In this document: positions 16,320-26,137 of the stretch, piece after piece
Layout: every line of letters starts with the position of its first letter
Numbering within the stretch: position 1 is the first letter of the stretch
From: Clostridiales bacterium
GTDB taxonomy: Bacteria; Bacillota; Clostridia; Lachnospirales; Lachnospiraceae
Direction of reading: 5' to 3'
DNA length: 64,000 nt
Assembly: GCA_020859985.1 (NCBI GenBank)
Contig: JAJBVD010000068.1
Location: forward strand, 1 to 64,000
Position numbers and translations under genes: made by a program
Notes under the pieces: generated by a model
Database searches by the model: none
What the model was told of the DNA's origin: nothing
What the model saw: only the letters and a program-made list of their open reading frames with translations

Positions 16320-17840
16320 ATGAAAATGAAGAAATTGACGGCACTTCTTCTGGCAGCCGGCATGACAGCTTCTCTGGCGGCACCGTGTGTGCAGGCGGAA
16401 GAGGCGACGACAACACCGAAATATGTGTTCCTGTTTATCGGCGATGGTATGACATACTCACAGTTCCAGCTCGCGTCTTCTTATCTTGGCGCGATGGAAG
16501 ATGACACGGATGATGATATTCTGGACGGCAATGTGGCTCTGAACTTCATGGAATTTGATTACACGGGAAGTGCTACGACCTATGATTCCAGCTCGTTCTG
16601 CCCGGATTCCGCATCTACAGCGACTTCAATTGCGTCCGGATTTAAGACATACAGCGGCATTATCAACATGGACGAGTCGACCACGACCAGCTATACCACC
16701 GTTGCGGAGCAGTTAAGAGATGAGCTCGGATACAAGATCGGCGTGATCAGCTCCGTAAATCTGAACCATGCGACTCCGGCAGCATTTTATGCGCATCAGG
16801 CAAGCCGCAACAATTACTATGAGATCGGTCTGGAGCTGATCGACAGCGGTTATGACTATTTCGCAGGCGGCGGACTTCTGAAGCCGACCGGTTCAGACGG
16901 AGATCAGGCAGATCTGTATGAGCTGGCAGCGGAAGCAGGCTACAATGTGGTTCGCACGCAGGCTGAGGCAGAGGAAGTGACCGCAGAAGACGGCAAAACT
17001 CTTATCGTGACGGAAAATCTGGCTGACAGTGATTCACTGAGCTATGAAATTGATCGTGCGGATGATGAGTGGGCTCTGGCGGATTATGCGTCAAAGGGAA
17101 TTGAAGTCCTGAACAATGACAATGGCTTCTTTATGATGTGTGAGGGCGGCAAGATTGACTGGGCATGCCATGCAAATGACGCGGCGACGGTTATCAATGA
17201 TGTGCTGGCACTCGCGGATGCAGTACAGGTAGCAATTGATTTTGCGGAAGAGCATCCGGATGAGACGCTGATCCTGGTGACTGGCGACCATGAGACCGGT
17301 GGTCTGTCCATCGGTTTTGCCGGGACGGATTATGCTACCTATCTTGATAACGCACAGAATCAGGGCATTTCCTTTGCGAAATATGATTCAGACTATGTAG
17401 AAGGCTATCTGGAGAACGGCACTTCTTTTGAGGATGCGATGTCGGATGTGCAGGAACTGTTCGGCCTGATCCTTCCGGAGAACGCAACAGAGGAAGAAAA
17501 CGAGAATTCTACTCTGGTGCTGACGGATTATGAGGTGGAAGAGCTTCAGGAAGCTTATCAGCTGACACTTGACGGCTATGCAACGGATACCGAAGGCAAC
17601 GAGGTACAGACGCAGGGCGAGTACATCAGCTACGGTACCTACACTCCGTTCTCTGTCACGGTAACGCATCTGGTAAACAATAAATCCGGTATCTGCTTTA
17701 CTTCTTACGCGCACACCGGACTTCCGGCAGCAGTATTTGCGCAGGGTGTTGGCGCAGAGAACTTTGGCGGATCGTATGACAATACGGATATCCATGACAA
17801 GCTGATCAGCATTCTGGGACTGACCGATCTGACGGTATAA
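16320..17840 (+). CDS. Alkaline phosphatase, exported
   Basis: 506 residues from the ATG at 16320, preceded by GGAGG; an earlier in-frame ATG at 16233 would block the signal peptide. A signal peptide spans about 1-26 (MKMKKLTALLL to VQA). Metal and catalytic motifs of the PhoA family are present: FIGDGM with Asp42, the phospho-acceptor motif DSASTAT with Ser97, GGKIDWACHANDA, and TGDHETGG. It hydrolyses phosphomonoesters outside the membrane. It is a single gene with its own spacing, next to decayed transposon ends. Confidence 0.93.
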   Translation: MKMKKLTALLLAAGMTASLAAPCVQAEEATTTPKYVFLFIGDGMTYSQFQLASSYLGAMEDDTDDDILDGNVALNFMEFDYTGSATTYDSSSFCPDSASTATSIASGFKTYSGIINMDESTTTSYTTVAEQLRDELGYKIGVISSVNLNHATPAAFYAHQASRNNYYEIGLELIDSGYDYFAGGGLLKPTGSDGDQADLYELAAEAGYNVVRTQAEAEEVTAEDGKTLIVTENLADSDSLSYEIDRADDEWALADYASKGIEVLNNDNGFFMMCEGGKIDWACHANDAATVINDVLALADAVQVAIDFAEEHPDETLILVTGDHETGGLSIGFAGTDYATYLDNAQNQGISFAKYDSDYVEGYLENGTSFEDAMSDVQELFGLILPENATEEENENSTLVLTDYEVEELQEAYQLTLDGYATDTEGNEVQTQGEYISYGTYTPFSVTVTHLVNNKSGICFTSYAHTGLPAAVFAQGVGAENFGGSYDNTDIHDKLISILGLTDLTV

Positions 17841-17914
17841 AAAACGGTTGATTCCCTGTCTGAATCGGGACGTACCATTTGGGATCGCTGACTCGACAGG
17901 TAATGAAATGATAT

Positions 17915-17942
17915 CAGGGGCTGCGCTATCTTGCGGCCCCTG
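17915..17942 (+). other. Hairpin between phosphatase and YibE/F genes
   Basis: CAGGGGC pairs with GCCCCTG. The tail is not T-rich (TTGCC), so termination here would be weak. Confidence 0.4.
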
Positions 17943-18052
17943 TTGCCATGTAAAAGCTGTTATCTTTCTGAGCGGAGCAGGGCTGAAAATCAGGGATTGG
18001 CAGCCCGGGGCAGGAAATGGATGATCGGATGACAGCAGAGAGGATATACATT

Positions 18053-19267
18053 ATGAAAGCAATCAATAGTAAAAAGACATGGGCGTCCATCGCCGTCTGT
18101 ATCATTCTGATTATCGTGTTTATTCTGATTCCCACCGGATTTGAGGAGGCAGGAGCCGCCTATAAAGATGGTGGGGAGCGTGTAAGGGCAAAGGTCATCA
18201 GCGTAGACAATTCGACCGTCATCAATACCGGACTGGTTCAGTCCGGCGAGCAGGCCTGCGAGGTTACGCTGCTGGCAGGAAGCCACAAGGGAGAGACATA
18301 CTGGGCTGCTAATAAATTAAGCGGATCGCTGGAATCGGACAAAATCTATGAGGAGGGCGACCGCGCGCTGGTGCTCGTCAGCTTTAATGACGATGAGGTT
18401 TCTTCTGTCAGTATGATCGACCATTATCGGCTGGATCTGGAAATCATTCTGCTGGCAGCATTCTTTCTGTTCCTGATCCTGTTTGCCAGAGGTACCGGGC
18501 TACGGGCAATCCTGTCGTTCGTCCTGTCTGTACTGGCAATCTGGAAGGTGCTTGTACCGTGTTGCCTGAAAGGAATGGATCCCATTCTGATTGGCGGAGT
18601 GATCACAGCGCTTCTGACAGTAATGATCATCGCGCTGGTATTCGGCTTTGACCGCCGCTGCCTGGCGGCGTCGACCGGCGCGCTTTCCGGACTGGCGCTG
18701 ACCTGCATCCTCGGTATTGTCTGCACTTCGACCTTCAAGTTGCAGGGCGCGGTGATGTCTTTTTCTGAGACGCTGCTTTACAGCGGATATGAGAATCTGA
18801 ATCTGACGCGTATTTTTATGGCAAGCATCTTTGTCGGCTCTTCCGGAGCGATGATGGATCTGACTGTGGATATTGCGGCCGCAGTGAATGAGGTCGTGCA
18901 GAAAAGACCGGATCTTTCCCGATGGGAGGCCGCCGTCTCCGGTATGCATGTCGGACAGGCCGCGATGGGAACGATGACGACCACGCTTCTTCTTGCGTAC
19001 TCCGGCGGTTACATTGCCCTGCTGATGGTGTTTATGGCGCAGGGGACGCCGATCATCAACATCCTGAATTATAAGTATGTGACTTCGGAGATCATCCACA
19101 CACTGGTCGGCTCGTTCGGGTTGGTGCTTGCCGCTCCTCTGACCGCGCTGACATCCGGGTGGGTGCTGGCCGGAAGAGACGTGCAGGCAGAGACAGGAGC
19201 AACGGAACAGGACAGCCGGTTGGATGCGTCGGCTGCGGAGGAGTCTGAAAAGAGGGAGACGGAGTAA
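18053..19267 (+). CDS. YibE/F-family membrane protein
   Basis: 404 residues from the ATG at 18053, behind GAGAGGA; an ATG at 18017 has too short a spacing. One N-terminal membrane anchor is followed by an extracytoplasmic beta-rich segment (about 45-135) with RVRAKVISVDNS. About seven membrane helices carry the family's GSSGAMMDLTVDIAAAVNEV stretch near 260 and GMHVGQAAMGTMTTTLLLAY. The function of YibE/F proteins is unknown. The last 30 residues are charged and low in complexity. Confidence 0.88.
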   Translation: MKAINSKKTWASIAVCIILIIVFILIPTGFEEAGAAYKDGGERVRAKVISVDNSTVINTGLVQSGEQACEVTLLAGSHKGETYWAANKLSGSLESDKIYEEGDRALVLVSFNDDEVSSVSMIDHYRLDLEIILLAAFFLFLILFARGTGLRAILSFVLSVLAIWKVLVPCCLKGMDPILIGGVITALLTVMIIALVFGFDRRCLAASTGALSGLALTCILGIVCTSTFKLQGAVMSFSETLLYSGYENLNLTRIFMASIFVGSSGAMMDLTVDIAAAVNEVVQKRPDLSRWEAAVSGMHVGQAAMGTMTTTLLLAYSGGYIALLMVFMAQGTPIINILNYKYVTSEIIHTLVGSFGLVLAAPLTALTSGWVLAGRDVQAETGATEQDSRLDASAAEESEKRETE

Positions 19268-19278
19268 GAAAGATACAC

Positions 19279-19318
19279 CGCAAAAGTGTCCGGCAAAAAG
19301 GCGCAAAAGTGTCCGGCA
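19279..19318. repeat. 17-bp direct repeat, period 23
   Basis: CGCAAAAGTGTCCGGCA occurs at 19279-19295 and again at 19302-19318. The 23-base offset equals the period of the array at 15968, and like it this looks like a relic transposon end. It sits between two convergent genes. Confidence 0.75.
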
Positions 19319-19344
19319 CTCTTGCGGAGTCGGAAGATACCTGA

Positions 19345-21027
19345 TCACCCGATCAGTACCTGCTTTCCACGAAAGGCAAATCCGTAATTCCGGATATTTT
19401 GTGCCGGGATTCCTTTTGCGGTCAGTGCGGCCGCATACTTTTTCTCTTCAATCTGCTGCAGGGCTCTCTGTACCGTGTCGGTCAGAGAGCTTTCTTCATC
19501 GGGCTCAAACACCTTAAATTCTATGAGAAAGGCAGGACTGCTCACATCTTTTGGCTCCAGAACCACATCATAGCGTCCGAGGCCGCTTTCCCGGTTTGAC
19601 CAGATGGCGTAGCGGTCTGCCAGGTCTACGATCAGTCCAAGCACGAATCCGTGATAAAAACGTTCCGGCTCGCTTTCTTCAGATGGTTTATTTCCTGTAT
19701 CAAAAAAACTGAAAGTATTTAGCGCTACCCGGTTTATATAGACATTCATCGCCTTTTTATCATTTTGCAGCATGGCTTTGACAAAGTCGTTATAGTTGCT
19801 GTCGTAATCAGCAAACCAGCCGTGGATCAGGTCTTCGAACATGATCCGAACCTCACGGTTTGTCAGTGACAGCTCATAAATGGTACGGCCTGTATTCGGA
19901 TCGAACTCCTTTTTGACTACTTTCAGATAGCCGCTGGCGAGAAAAAGACTCCAGATGGAGCTTTCCTTTTCGGACAGCTGGCTGTAGATGATCTGCTCGT
20001 CAATCCGTGTTTGTATCGTATTTCCGTGCAGCAAAGCTTCAAATGCCATTTTAATATCTTTGCTGCCGGTACGGATCAGTGAGTTTGCCAGCGTATTGGA
20101 ACTGGTATTTGCCCAATAGGGCTCCAGTCTTCCGGTGTCCAGAAAGTTGAGGATGGACCAGGGGTTGTATATGCCGTTCCTGCTTCCAAATGAAAACCCG
20201 TCATACCAGTCTCTGACCTCCTGTTTCTTGTCCGAAAATCCGTAATCGTCCAGAGCAGCAAAGACCTCGGACTCTGTGAAACCGAAGCAATCCGCATATT
20301 CCTCAGAGGTTGTAGTCACTACTTTCAGGGTGTTCAGATCGGAAAAGATGGATTCCTTGCTGATCCTTGTGATACCTGTAAGGATTGCCCGCTCCATATA
20401 GGGATTGTTTTTGAAAGTCGCGTTAAAGAGGCTTCTGATAAAGGAAGTCAGAGCATCCCAGTATCCGCCTGTATAAGCTTCCAGCATGGGCGTATCGTAT
20501 TCATCCAGCAGGAGAATGACTTTCTGATGATAGTATTTATACAGGTATCCGGACAGACGGCGCAGAGAGATGGAAATTTCCGAATCTTCCATTTTTGAGG
20601 ATACCTTGTTGAAATATTCCTTTTCCCGCTCGTTCAGCAGGTCTCCCTCTGTCAGAAAATCATACCGATTGTATAAGTCCACAATACTCTCACAGATTTT
20701 ATTGCGCACCTGAGGGTAAGAATTCTCTTTGATATCAGAAAAACTGAGAGATATGACAGGGTAGCATCCCTGAAGTCTCCGCATTTCTTCATAATCCCAG
20801 ATTTTTAAATCCTTAAACAGACCGCTTTCCGCGCAATCAACCGAGAAGAACTGCTCTACCATGCTCATGGTCAGCGTTTTGCCGAAACGCCGCGGCCTTG
20901 TGATCAGGGTAACATCGTCATTTGATTGCCACCAGTCGGCGAGAAAGCGCGTTTTATCTATATAAAAAGCATTGAGCCGCCGGATTTTTTCGAAATCCTG
21001 CAGACCGATGGCGACTGATTTTGCCAT
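19345..21027 (-). CDS. AAA-ATPase_like protein with PDDEXK_9-type C-terminus
   Basis: 560 residues. The N-terminal ATPase has FYIDKTRFLADWW, P-loop-like TRPRRFGKTLTMSM at about 43-56, Walker B VILLLDEYDTP near 170, and the family hallmark WYDGFSFG near 275. The C-terminal 200 residues carry the nuclease-like pattern (GLGRYDVVLEP, then FLIEFKVFEPDEE, and a late GFAFRGKQVLIG). The family is multicopy in gut Clostridia and Bacteroidetes, and its function is not established. Start chosen behind GGAGGGG. The flanking transposon-end repeats suggest mobility. Confidence 0.9.
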   Translation of the reverse strand: MAKSVAIGLQDFEKIRRLNAFYIDKTRFLADWWQSNDDVTLITRPRRFGKTLTMSMVEQFFSVDCAESGLFKDLKIWDYEEMRRLQGCYPVISLSFSDIKENSYPQVRNKICESIVDLYNRYDFLTEGDLLNEREKEYFNKVSSKMEDSEISISLRRLSGYLYKYYHQKVILLLDEYDTPMLEAYTGGYWDALTSFIRSLFNATFKNNPYMERAILTGITRISKESIFSDLNTLKVVTTTSEEYADCFGFTESEVFAALDDYGFSDKKQEVRDWYDGFSFGSRNGIYNPWSILNFLDTGRLEPYWANTSSNTLANSLIRTGSKDIKMAFEALLHGNTIQTRIDEQIIYSQLSEKESSIWSLFLASGYLKVVKKEFDPNTGRTIYELSLTNREVRIMFEDLIHGWFADYDSNYNDFVKAMLQNDKKAMNVYINRVALNTFSFFDTGNKPSEESEPERFYHGFVLGLIVDLADRYAIWSNRESGLGRYDVVLEPKDVSSPAFLIEFKVFEPDEESSLTDTVQRALQQIEEKKYAAALTAKGIPAQNIRNYGFAFRGKQVLIG

Positions 21028-21140
21028 GAGATTCCCCTCCGTAACCTTTATTTGCAGCTTTCAATAGTTGCTTTTTTCTCCTGAATTCTTACACGTCCAT
21101 TATAGGGCAAATATATCCCCCCTGCAAGCGCTGATTTATT

Positions 21141-21167
21141 GTAACTGTTCAGTTCCTTCACAGTTAC
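21141..21167 (-). repeat. 27-bp palindromic dispersed element (reverse copy)
   Basis: Reads GTAACTGTTCAG then TTCC then TTCACAGTTAC, the reverse complement of the element at 37409. It lies upstream of the AAA-ATPase gene in that gene's orientation. Confidence 0.8.
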
Positions 21168-21288
21168 GATCTATTTTCACAATGGTTCTTCTACTATGTA
21201 TAAACGACTCAGCGGAAGATTTGAGACAGGATTATCAGAAAATGATGACACGAATTGTGGCATATCTGATGAAAAAAATATTTTCATG

Positions 21289-21317
21289 TTGCGATATGCG
21301 CTGAAAAAGATTATAAT
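21289..21317 (+). promoter_or_regulatory. Promoter for the acidic lipoprotein gene
   Basis: TTGCGA-N17-TATAAT. It leaves a leader of about 230 bases that contains a CCCGCAT/ATGCGGG hairpin at 21409-21431. Confidence 0.65.
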
Positions 21318-21552
21318 AGTCCAATGAGCGCCGCTGTGAAGACGAGAAGCGGCTGGCGTACCGTTCCGGTTATATTATGCTGTATGGATGCGATATGAAC
21401 GGAACAGCCCCGCATTCGGAGCTGATGCGGGTAAACATAAGTGCGGGAAGTCATAGCATAACAGAACGCCAGCATGGAAAGCCAGGGCGGCGGCAGAGCT
21501 GTGATGCCGGAAGCGGCATTTTTGCACGAGGGAAAACGGAGGACTATTTATA

Positions 21553-23103
21553 ATGAATACGGGAATGAAAAGAGCGGGTATGACGTTGCTGAGCGCGAGT
21601 CTGGTGATGACTTCGCTGGCAGGCTGCTCGAAGAATGAGGAATCGTCATTTGATGCGGATGCAGCTGTCCTGACTGTGAATGAGGAGACGGTCACCGCCG
21701 GGCTGGTGAGCTTTGCGGTGCATTATTCGCAGGCACAGACGCAGGAGATGTATGAGTATTATTTCGGGGACAATCCTTATTCCTATGAGTACAGCGATGA
21801 TTATACGATCGGAGATATGGTGATCGAAGGCTGTATTTCCACGCTTCAGGAGATGGTTCTGGCGAGACAGCACATGGATGAGTATGAGGTGTCGCTGACG
21901 GAGGACGAGGAGACTGCGATCTCTGAGGCTGCGGCTGCTTTTATCGAGGCGAACGACGAGGAGACGCTGGAAGCGATGTCCGCGACACAGGAGATCGTGG
22001 AGGAGTACTTAGAGCTGATCACGATCCAGACGAAGATGGAGGTTGCGATGTGCGCGGACGTGGATACCGAAGTATCCGATGAGGAAGCGGCACAGCGCCG
22101 TGTCGAGTATGTCTATGTTGCGATGGAGACAGAGGGCGAGACAGAAGAAGAGATCGACACCGAGGAAGCGGAGAGCGAGAGCGCCGCGGAGGATGAGACG
22201 GCTGATGAGACCGAAGCGGAGGCTGCTGATACTGAAGAAGAGACTGCAGCGGATACTGAGGAAGAAACTGCTGTTGACGAGGAGTCTGAGACTGCGCTTT
22301 TGACCGGCAATACCGCATCGAAGACGACCTCCTCGGATGAGACCGAGACGGAAGCCGCTGATACGGATGCGGCGGACGAGGATGCATCGGAGGCAGAAGA
22401 GGATACAGACGCAGAGGAAGCTTCAGAAACGGAAGCTGTTTCTGAGGTGGATACTGAGGAAGAGACAGAAACAGAGACTGAGACGGAGGATCCGGAAGTC
22501 GTAGCGGCTATGGAAGAAGCATACGAGAAGGCAGAGCAGATCCTGGCGCTGATTCAGGATGAAGGACTGAGTCTGGCGGATGCGGCAGCGCAGATTGATG
22601 AGGATCTTACTTCGAATGAGATTACATTTGGTGCAGACAGTACATCCGTTGTAGAAGGACTGATCACATCTACGGAAGGCCTTGAAGATGATACGTTGGT
22701 AGAGTATCCGGTAGAGGCTTCCAGCGGCTACTATGTGGTACGTCTTGTCAGCGCACTTGATGAGGAAGCGACGGAGGAAGAAAAGGAGAACATCGTCGAG
22801 GAGCGGAAAGAGGAAGCAATCGAGGCTCTGTACGATGAATGGGCAGAGGACAGCGATATTTCTGAGGATTCGGATGTCCTTGCGACAGTTACATTTGACT
22901 TTAATCTGGAGCTGTACGTAGAGGAGACTGAGACCGAAACGGAAGCGGAATCTGAGACCGGAACCGAAGATGAATCTGAGACTGAAGCAGAATCTGAGAG
23001 CGGAGCGGAGGATGAGTCTGAGACCGAAGCGGAATCCGAATCCGGAGCGGAAGAAGAAACTGAGGCGGATGTAGAGGAAATGGAATCCGAGACTGAAGAA
23101 TAA
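21553..23103 (+). CDS. Acidic lipoprotein, foldase/peptidyl-prolyl isomerase-like
   Basis: 516 residues with a lipoprotein signal (SLAGC, Cys25). Residues 35-185 resemble the SurA/PrsA N-terminal helical domain (VNEETVTAGLVSFAVHY). Residues 320-430 resemble a parvulin-like domain (GLSLADAAAQ, SGYYVVRLVSALDEEATEEE). Between them (about 195-320) and at the C-terminus (about 460-516) are long tracts of Glu, Thr, Asp, Ala and Ser. Such proteins would assist folding or capture of secreted proteins outside the membrane. Parvulin active-site residues cannot be confirmed by eye. ATG at 21565 is an alternative start. Confidence 0.75.
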   Translation: MNTGMKRAGMTLLSASLVMTSLAGCSKNEESSFDADAAVLTVNEETVTAGLVSFAVHYSQAQTQEMYEYYFGDNPYSYEYSDDYTIGDMVIEGCISTLQEMVLARQHMDEYEVSLTEDEETAISEAAAAFIEANDEETLEAMSATQEIVEEYLELITIQTKMEVAMCADVDTEVSDEEAAQRRVEYVYVAMETEGETEEEIDTEEAESESAAEDETADETEAEAADTEEETAADTEEETAVDEESETALLTGNTASKTTSSDETETEAADTDAADEDASEAEEDTDAEEASETEAVSEVDTEEETETETETEDPEVVAAMEEAYEKAEQILALIQDEGLSLADAAAQIDEDLTSNEITFGADSTSVVEGLITSTEGLEDDTLVEYPVEASSGYYVVRLVSALDEEATEEEKENIVEERKEEAIEALYDEWAEDSDISEDSDVLATVTFDFNLELYVEETETETEAESETGTEDESETEAESESGAEDESETEAESESGAEEETEADVEEMESETEE

Positions 23104-23125
23104 AGAAAAGAAACAGGTGATAAAG

Positions 23126-23167
23126 TCTGCCGTGTCGGTGTATAAGGCCGGGACGGCAGATTTGTTT
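23126..23167 (+). terminator. Intrinsic terminator after the lipoprotein gene
   Basis: TCTGCCGT pairs with ACGGCAGA, then TTTGTTT. Confidence 0.7.
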
Positions 23168-23211
23168 AAAAATATCTTTTATCTGATTACAGGATGATAA
23201 GGAGAAAAATT

Positions 23212-24057
23212 ATGAAATATGAGACGATTGATATAAAAAATAAGGATTCTATGGAGTATGCGGCACTGCATCTGTTTCTTTTTGAAGATTCGCCGGAGAT
23301 TCCGATCAAGACGCGCCCGATTGTGATCATCTGTCCGGGCGGCGGCTACGAGATGACGTCTGACCGGGAGGCGGATATCATAGCGGTGCAGTACCTGTCG
23401 ATGGGATATCATGCGGCTGTGCTGCGGTATTCTGTGGCTCCGGCCGTATATCCGACTGCTCTTCTGGAGCTTGCGCGTGCAGTGGCGGTGATCCGTGAAA
23501 ATGCGGATGAATGGCATGTGGATAAGGAGAAGATCGTCGTTTCCGGCTTTTCCGCGGGCGGACATCTGGCAGCAAACTACGCTATGTTCTGGAACCGCAG
23601 TTTTCTGCCGGAAGCATTGTCGGAGATTCCAAATATGAAAAAAGATATCTCTGCAGCAGATCTTCAGCCGAACGCGCTGATCCTGTGTTATCCGGTGATC
23701 ACGTCCGGGGAGTTTGCGCATGAAGGCTCATTCCGCAGCCTGCTCGGGAAAGACTATGAGGTGAAAAAAGAAGAGCTTTCGCTGGAATTTTGTGTCGGAG
23801 AGCAGGTGCCGCGCACATTTATCTGGCATACATACGAGGATGATTGCGTACCGGTGCAGAACACGCTGCTTTTGGCAAACGCGCTGGTGCGGCACCATAT
23901 TCCGACAGAGATTCATATTTTTGAAAAAGGCGGACACGGCCTTTCACTCGGGACACGTCTGACCAGTTCGGCAGATGGCGGCTGGACCCAGAGCGAGGTC
24001 GCAGTATGGCCGCAGCTTGTACACACCTGGATGGAGAGCTGGGTGGCTGGTAACTGA
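23212..24057 (+). CDS. Alpha/beta hydrolase, acetyl-esterase type
   Basis: 281 residues from the ATG at 23212, behind AAGGAG. The oxyanion-hole motif CPGGGYEM is near residue 45, the nucleophile elbow GFSAGGHLA near 108-116, the acid in YEDDCVPV, and the His in GGHGLSLG. This is the layout of acetyl-xylan-esterase-like and BD-FAE-type hydrolases that deacetylate sugars. There is no signal peptide, so it acts in the cytoplasm. It has no sugar-degradation neighbours to fix the substrate. Confidence 0.85.
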   Translation: MKYETIDIKNKDSMEYAALHLFLFEDSPEIPIKTRPIVIICPGGGYEMTSDREADIIAVQYLSMGYHAAVLRYSVAPAVYPTALLELARAVAVIRENADEWHVDKEKIVVSGFSAGGHLAANYAMFWNRSFLPEALSEIPNMKKDISAADLQPNALILCYPVITSGEFAHEGSFRSLLGKDYEVKKEELSLEFCVGEQVPRTFIWHTYEDDCVPVQNTLLLANALVRHHIPTEIHIFEKGGHGLSLGTRLTSSADGGWTQSEVAVWPQLVHTWMESWVAGN

Positions 24058-24146
24058 TAATGGATTTTCAGCTGTTCCGAGTGCTTTGCGTCCGGCCATG
24101 GAAGCGCACTTCACAGTGAAAGGCGCCGTTATGTCTGAGATAACAA
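24058..24146. terminator. Hairpin between convergent esterase and aroK genes
   Basis: GCGC-ACTTCAC and GTGAAAG-GCGC form a stem around 24104-24126. It lacks a clear T run, so it is a weak bidirectional terminator candidate. Confidence 0.35.
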
Positions 24147-24650
24147 TCACATATACGCGAAAATCTCCTGACAAATCTGCAGTGTGGATGTGCCATCCGT
24201 TTCAACAGTAAGATCGGCGGCTTCCAGATATTTTGGAAGCCGCTTTTTCATCATGGCCTCAATGTATTCTACATTCATATTTCCTTCAAGCAGAGGGCGG
24301 TTGTGAGTATGCCGAACCCGCTCATAGATTGTTTCAGGTGCGGCGCTAAGATATACAATCCGGCCGCAGGCACGCATTGCCGCAACATTTTCCGTGCGCA
24401 TTGCTACACCGCCGCCGCAGGAGACAACGGTGTTTTTTTCATTTGCGAGATCGACCAGCAGCCTTGTCTCCAGAGAACGAAAATAATCTTCCCCGTCCTC
24501 GGCGAAAATCTGTGAGATCGTACGCCCCTCCTGTGACTCAATCTGCTCATCCATCTCAATCAGGCGCATCCCATATTCATCGCGCAGCGTACGTGCAATC
24601 GTTGATTTTCCGGCACCCATAAATCCGATTAAAAAAATATTTTTGCTCAT
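24147..24650 (-). CDS. aroK: Shikimate kinase
   Basis: 167 residues with the P-loop GFMGAGKST at the N-terminus, Asp-containing LIEMDEQIE, FRSLETRLL (substrate Arg), CGGGVAMR and RPLLEG (lid). It phosphorylates shikimate in aromatic amino acid synthesis. A second in-frame ATG at 24662 would add four residues. The ribosome binding site is weak for both. The gene stands apart from other aro genes. Confidence 0.94.
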   Translation of the reverse strand: MSKNIFLIGFMGAGKSTIARTLRDEYGMRLIEMDEQIESQEGRTISQIFAEDGEDYFRSLETRLLVDLANEKNTVVSCGGGVAMRTENVAAMRACGRIVYLSAAPETIYERVRHTHNRPLLEGNMNVEYIEAMMKKRLPKYLEAADLTVETDGTSTLQICQEIFAYM

Positions 24651-24942
24651 AATATATACCATATTCTTTCATTCATTGTTTCAGATAAACATTGTCAGCC
24701 GCGAATCTGGCGATATTTTTAATACTCTATCATAAATTGTCAGATGATGCAATACAGTCAGACCACACTTTAGACACACTCTTATCCCGAAATAGACACA
24801 ATCTTTCCATACAATTTAATGATACAAGGGACAAAAGGTCAGGAATGAAACGCTTGCGTTCCTATTCATGACATTGGGGACCGTGGTATCATATCGAATT
24901 ATCTGATGAAATAACCGAATAAACAGAACGGGAGGGACTATT

Positions 24943-26136
24943 TTGATCGAAGTAACCCATCTTACGAAGCATTACGGCTCCAATGCCGCAGTGGACGACT
25001 TATCCTTTACCGTAGAAAAAGGACAGATCTACGGTTTCCTCGGGCCAAATGGTGCCGGAAAATCTACGACGATGAACATTCTCACCGGATATATTGCGCC
25101 GACCTCCGGCGAAGTGGTGATTGACGGGCACAACATTCTGGAAGAGCCGGAGGAAGCCAGAAAATGCATCGGATATCTGCCGGAGATTCCGCCGGTATAC
25201 CCGGATATGACGGTGCTGGAATACCTGCAGTTTGCAGCAGAGCTGAAAAAGATCTCGAAAAGCGAACGGGAGGCGATGATTCTTGAGGTGATGCAGACGA
25301 CCGGTTTGATGGAAATGCAGGGGCGGCTGATCCGCAACCTTTCCAAAGGCTATCGTCAGAGAACCGGTCTGGCGCAGGCGGTGCTCGGATATCCGGATAT
25401 TATTATTCTGGATGAGCCGATGGTAGGTCTTGATCCGAAACAGATCATTGAGATCCGCGAGCTGATCAAAAGCCTTGGTCAAAAGCACACGGTCATCTTA
25501 AGTTCTCATATCCTTTCTGAGATCAGCGCGATCTGTGATCATATCATGATCATCGCGCACGGGAAGCTGGTAGCGAGCGATACACCGGAGAATCTGATGA
25601 ATCTGATGAGAGGCTCCGGTTCTTTGGAACTGACGATACGTGCAAAAGAAGCAGATGCGAGGAGAATGTTGAGCTCTCTGCCCGGCGTTCAGTCACTTGA
25701 TGTGAAGGATTCCGCCGAGGCCGGCTCCTGTGATGTGTTGATCAAGACAGAGGCAGACAATGACCTGCGGGAAATGATTTTCTATATGTGCGCGCAGGAG
25801 AAGAAAGCGATCCTGCGTATGCAGCATACGCATGTATCCCTTGAGGATATCTTCCTTGAACTGACTGAGGACCACCCGGCTGAGCAGAAGCCGAAGAAAA
25901 AACGGCGTTTCGGGTTTGGCGGAAAAACGGCGAAACAGGATGTGGACGACGGAGAGTTTTCTGCAGACAGCAATGAAAACATGGATGAGACTGCCGGCAA
26001 ATGGAACGGCGATGCGGACGACGGAGCCGGGGCAGATGGTTCAGGGAATGCAGCGGGCGGCGGATACGGCACAGAAGGGACTCCGGAGCTGAAGAATCAT
26101 TCCGGAGCCGCAGACCCGCAGGAAGGAGAGGAATGA
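24943..26136 (+). CDS. ABC transporter ATP-binding protein, GldA-like
   Basis: 397 residues with a TTG start behind GGGAGGG. Walker A GPNGAGKST (about 34-42), Q-loop region, signature LSKGYRQR and Walker B IIILDEPMVGLDP are standard. Residues 225-305 are the usual C-terminal extension of ABC-2 exporters. The final ~85 residues are an unusual basic patch (KPKKKRRFGFGGK) followed by a Gly/Asp/Glu/Asn-rich tail. It begins a four-gene exporter operon and pairs with the permease one base after its stop. Confidence 0.93.
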   Translation: MIEVTHLTKHYGSNAAVDDLSFTVEKGQIYGFLGPNGAGKSTTMNILTGYIAPTSGEVVIDGHNILEEPEEARKCIGYLPEIPPVYPDMTVLEYLQFAAELKKISKSEREAMILEVMQTTGLMEMQGRLIRNLSKGYRQRTGLAQAVLGYPDIIILDEPMVGLDPKQIIEIRELIKSLGQKHTVILSSHILSEISAICDHIMIIAHGKLVASDTPENLMNLMRGSGSLELTIRAKEADARRMLSSLPGVQSLDVKDSAEAGSCDVLIKTEADNDLREMIFYMCAQEKKAILRMQHTHVSLEDIFLELTEDHPAEQKPKKKRRFGFGGKTAKQDVDDGEFSADSNENMDETAGKWNGDADDGAGADGSGNAAGGGYGTEGTPELKNHSGAADPQEGEE

Positions 26137-26137
26137 C

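Noticed and set aside
22019-22387. Pro/Ser/Arg-rich and Val/Ser-rich minus-strand frames opposite the acidic tracts
   Set aside because: They arise simply from reading the Glu/Thr repeat codons backwards.
24721-24942. AACGCTTGCGTT palindrome and ACACT-type repeats before the ABC operon as an operator
   Set aside because: I could not place a convincing promoter around them, so no regulatory feature is claimed.
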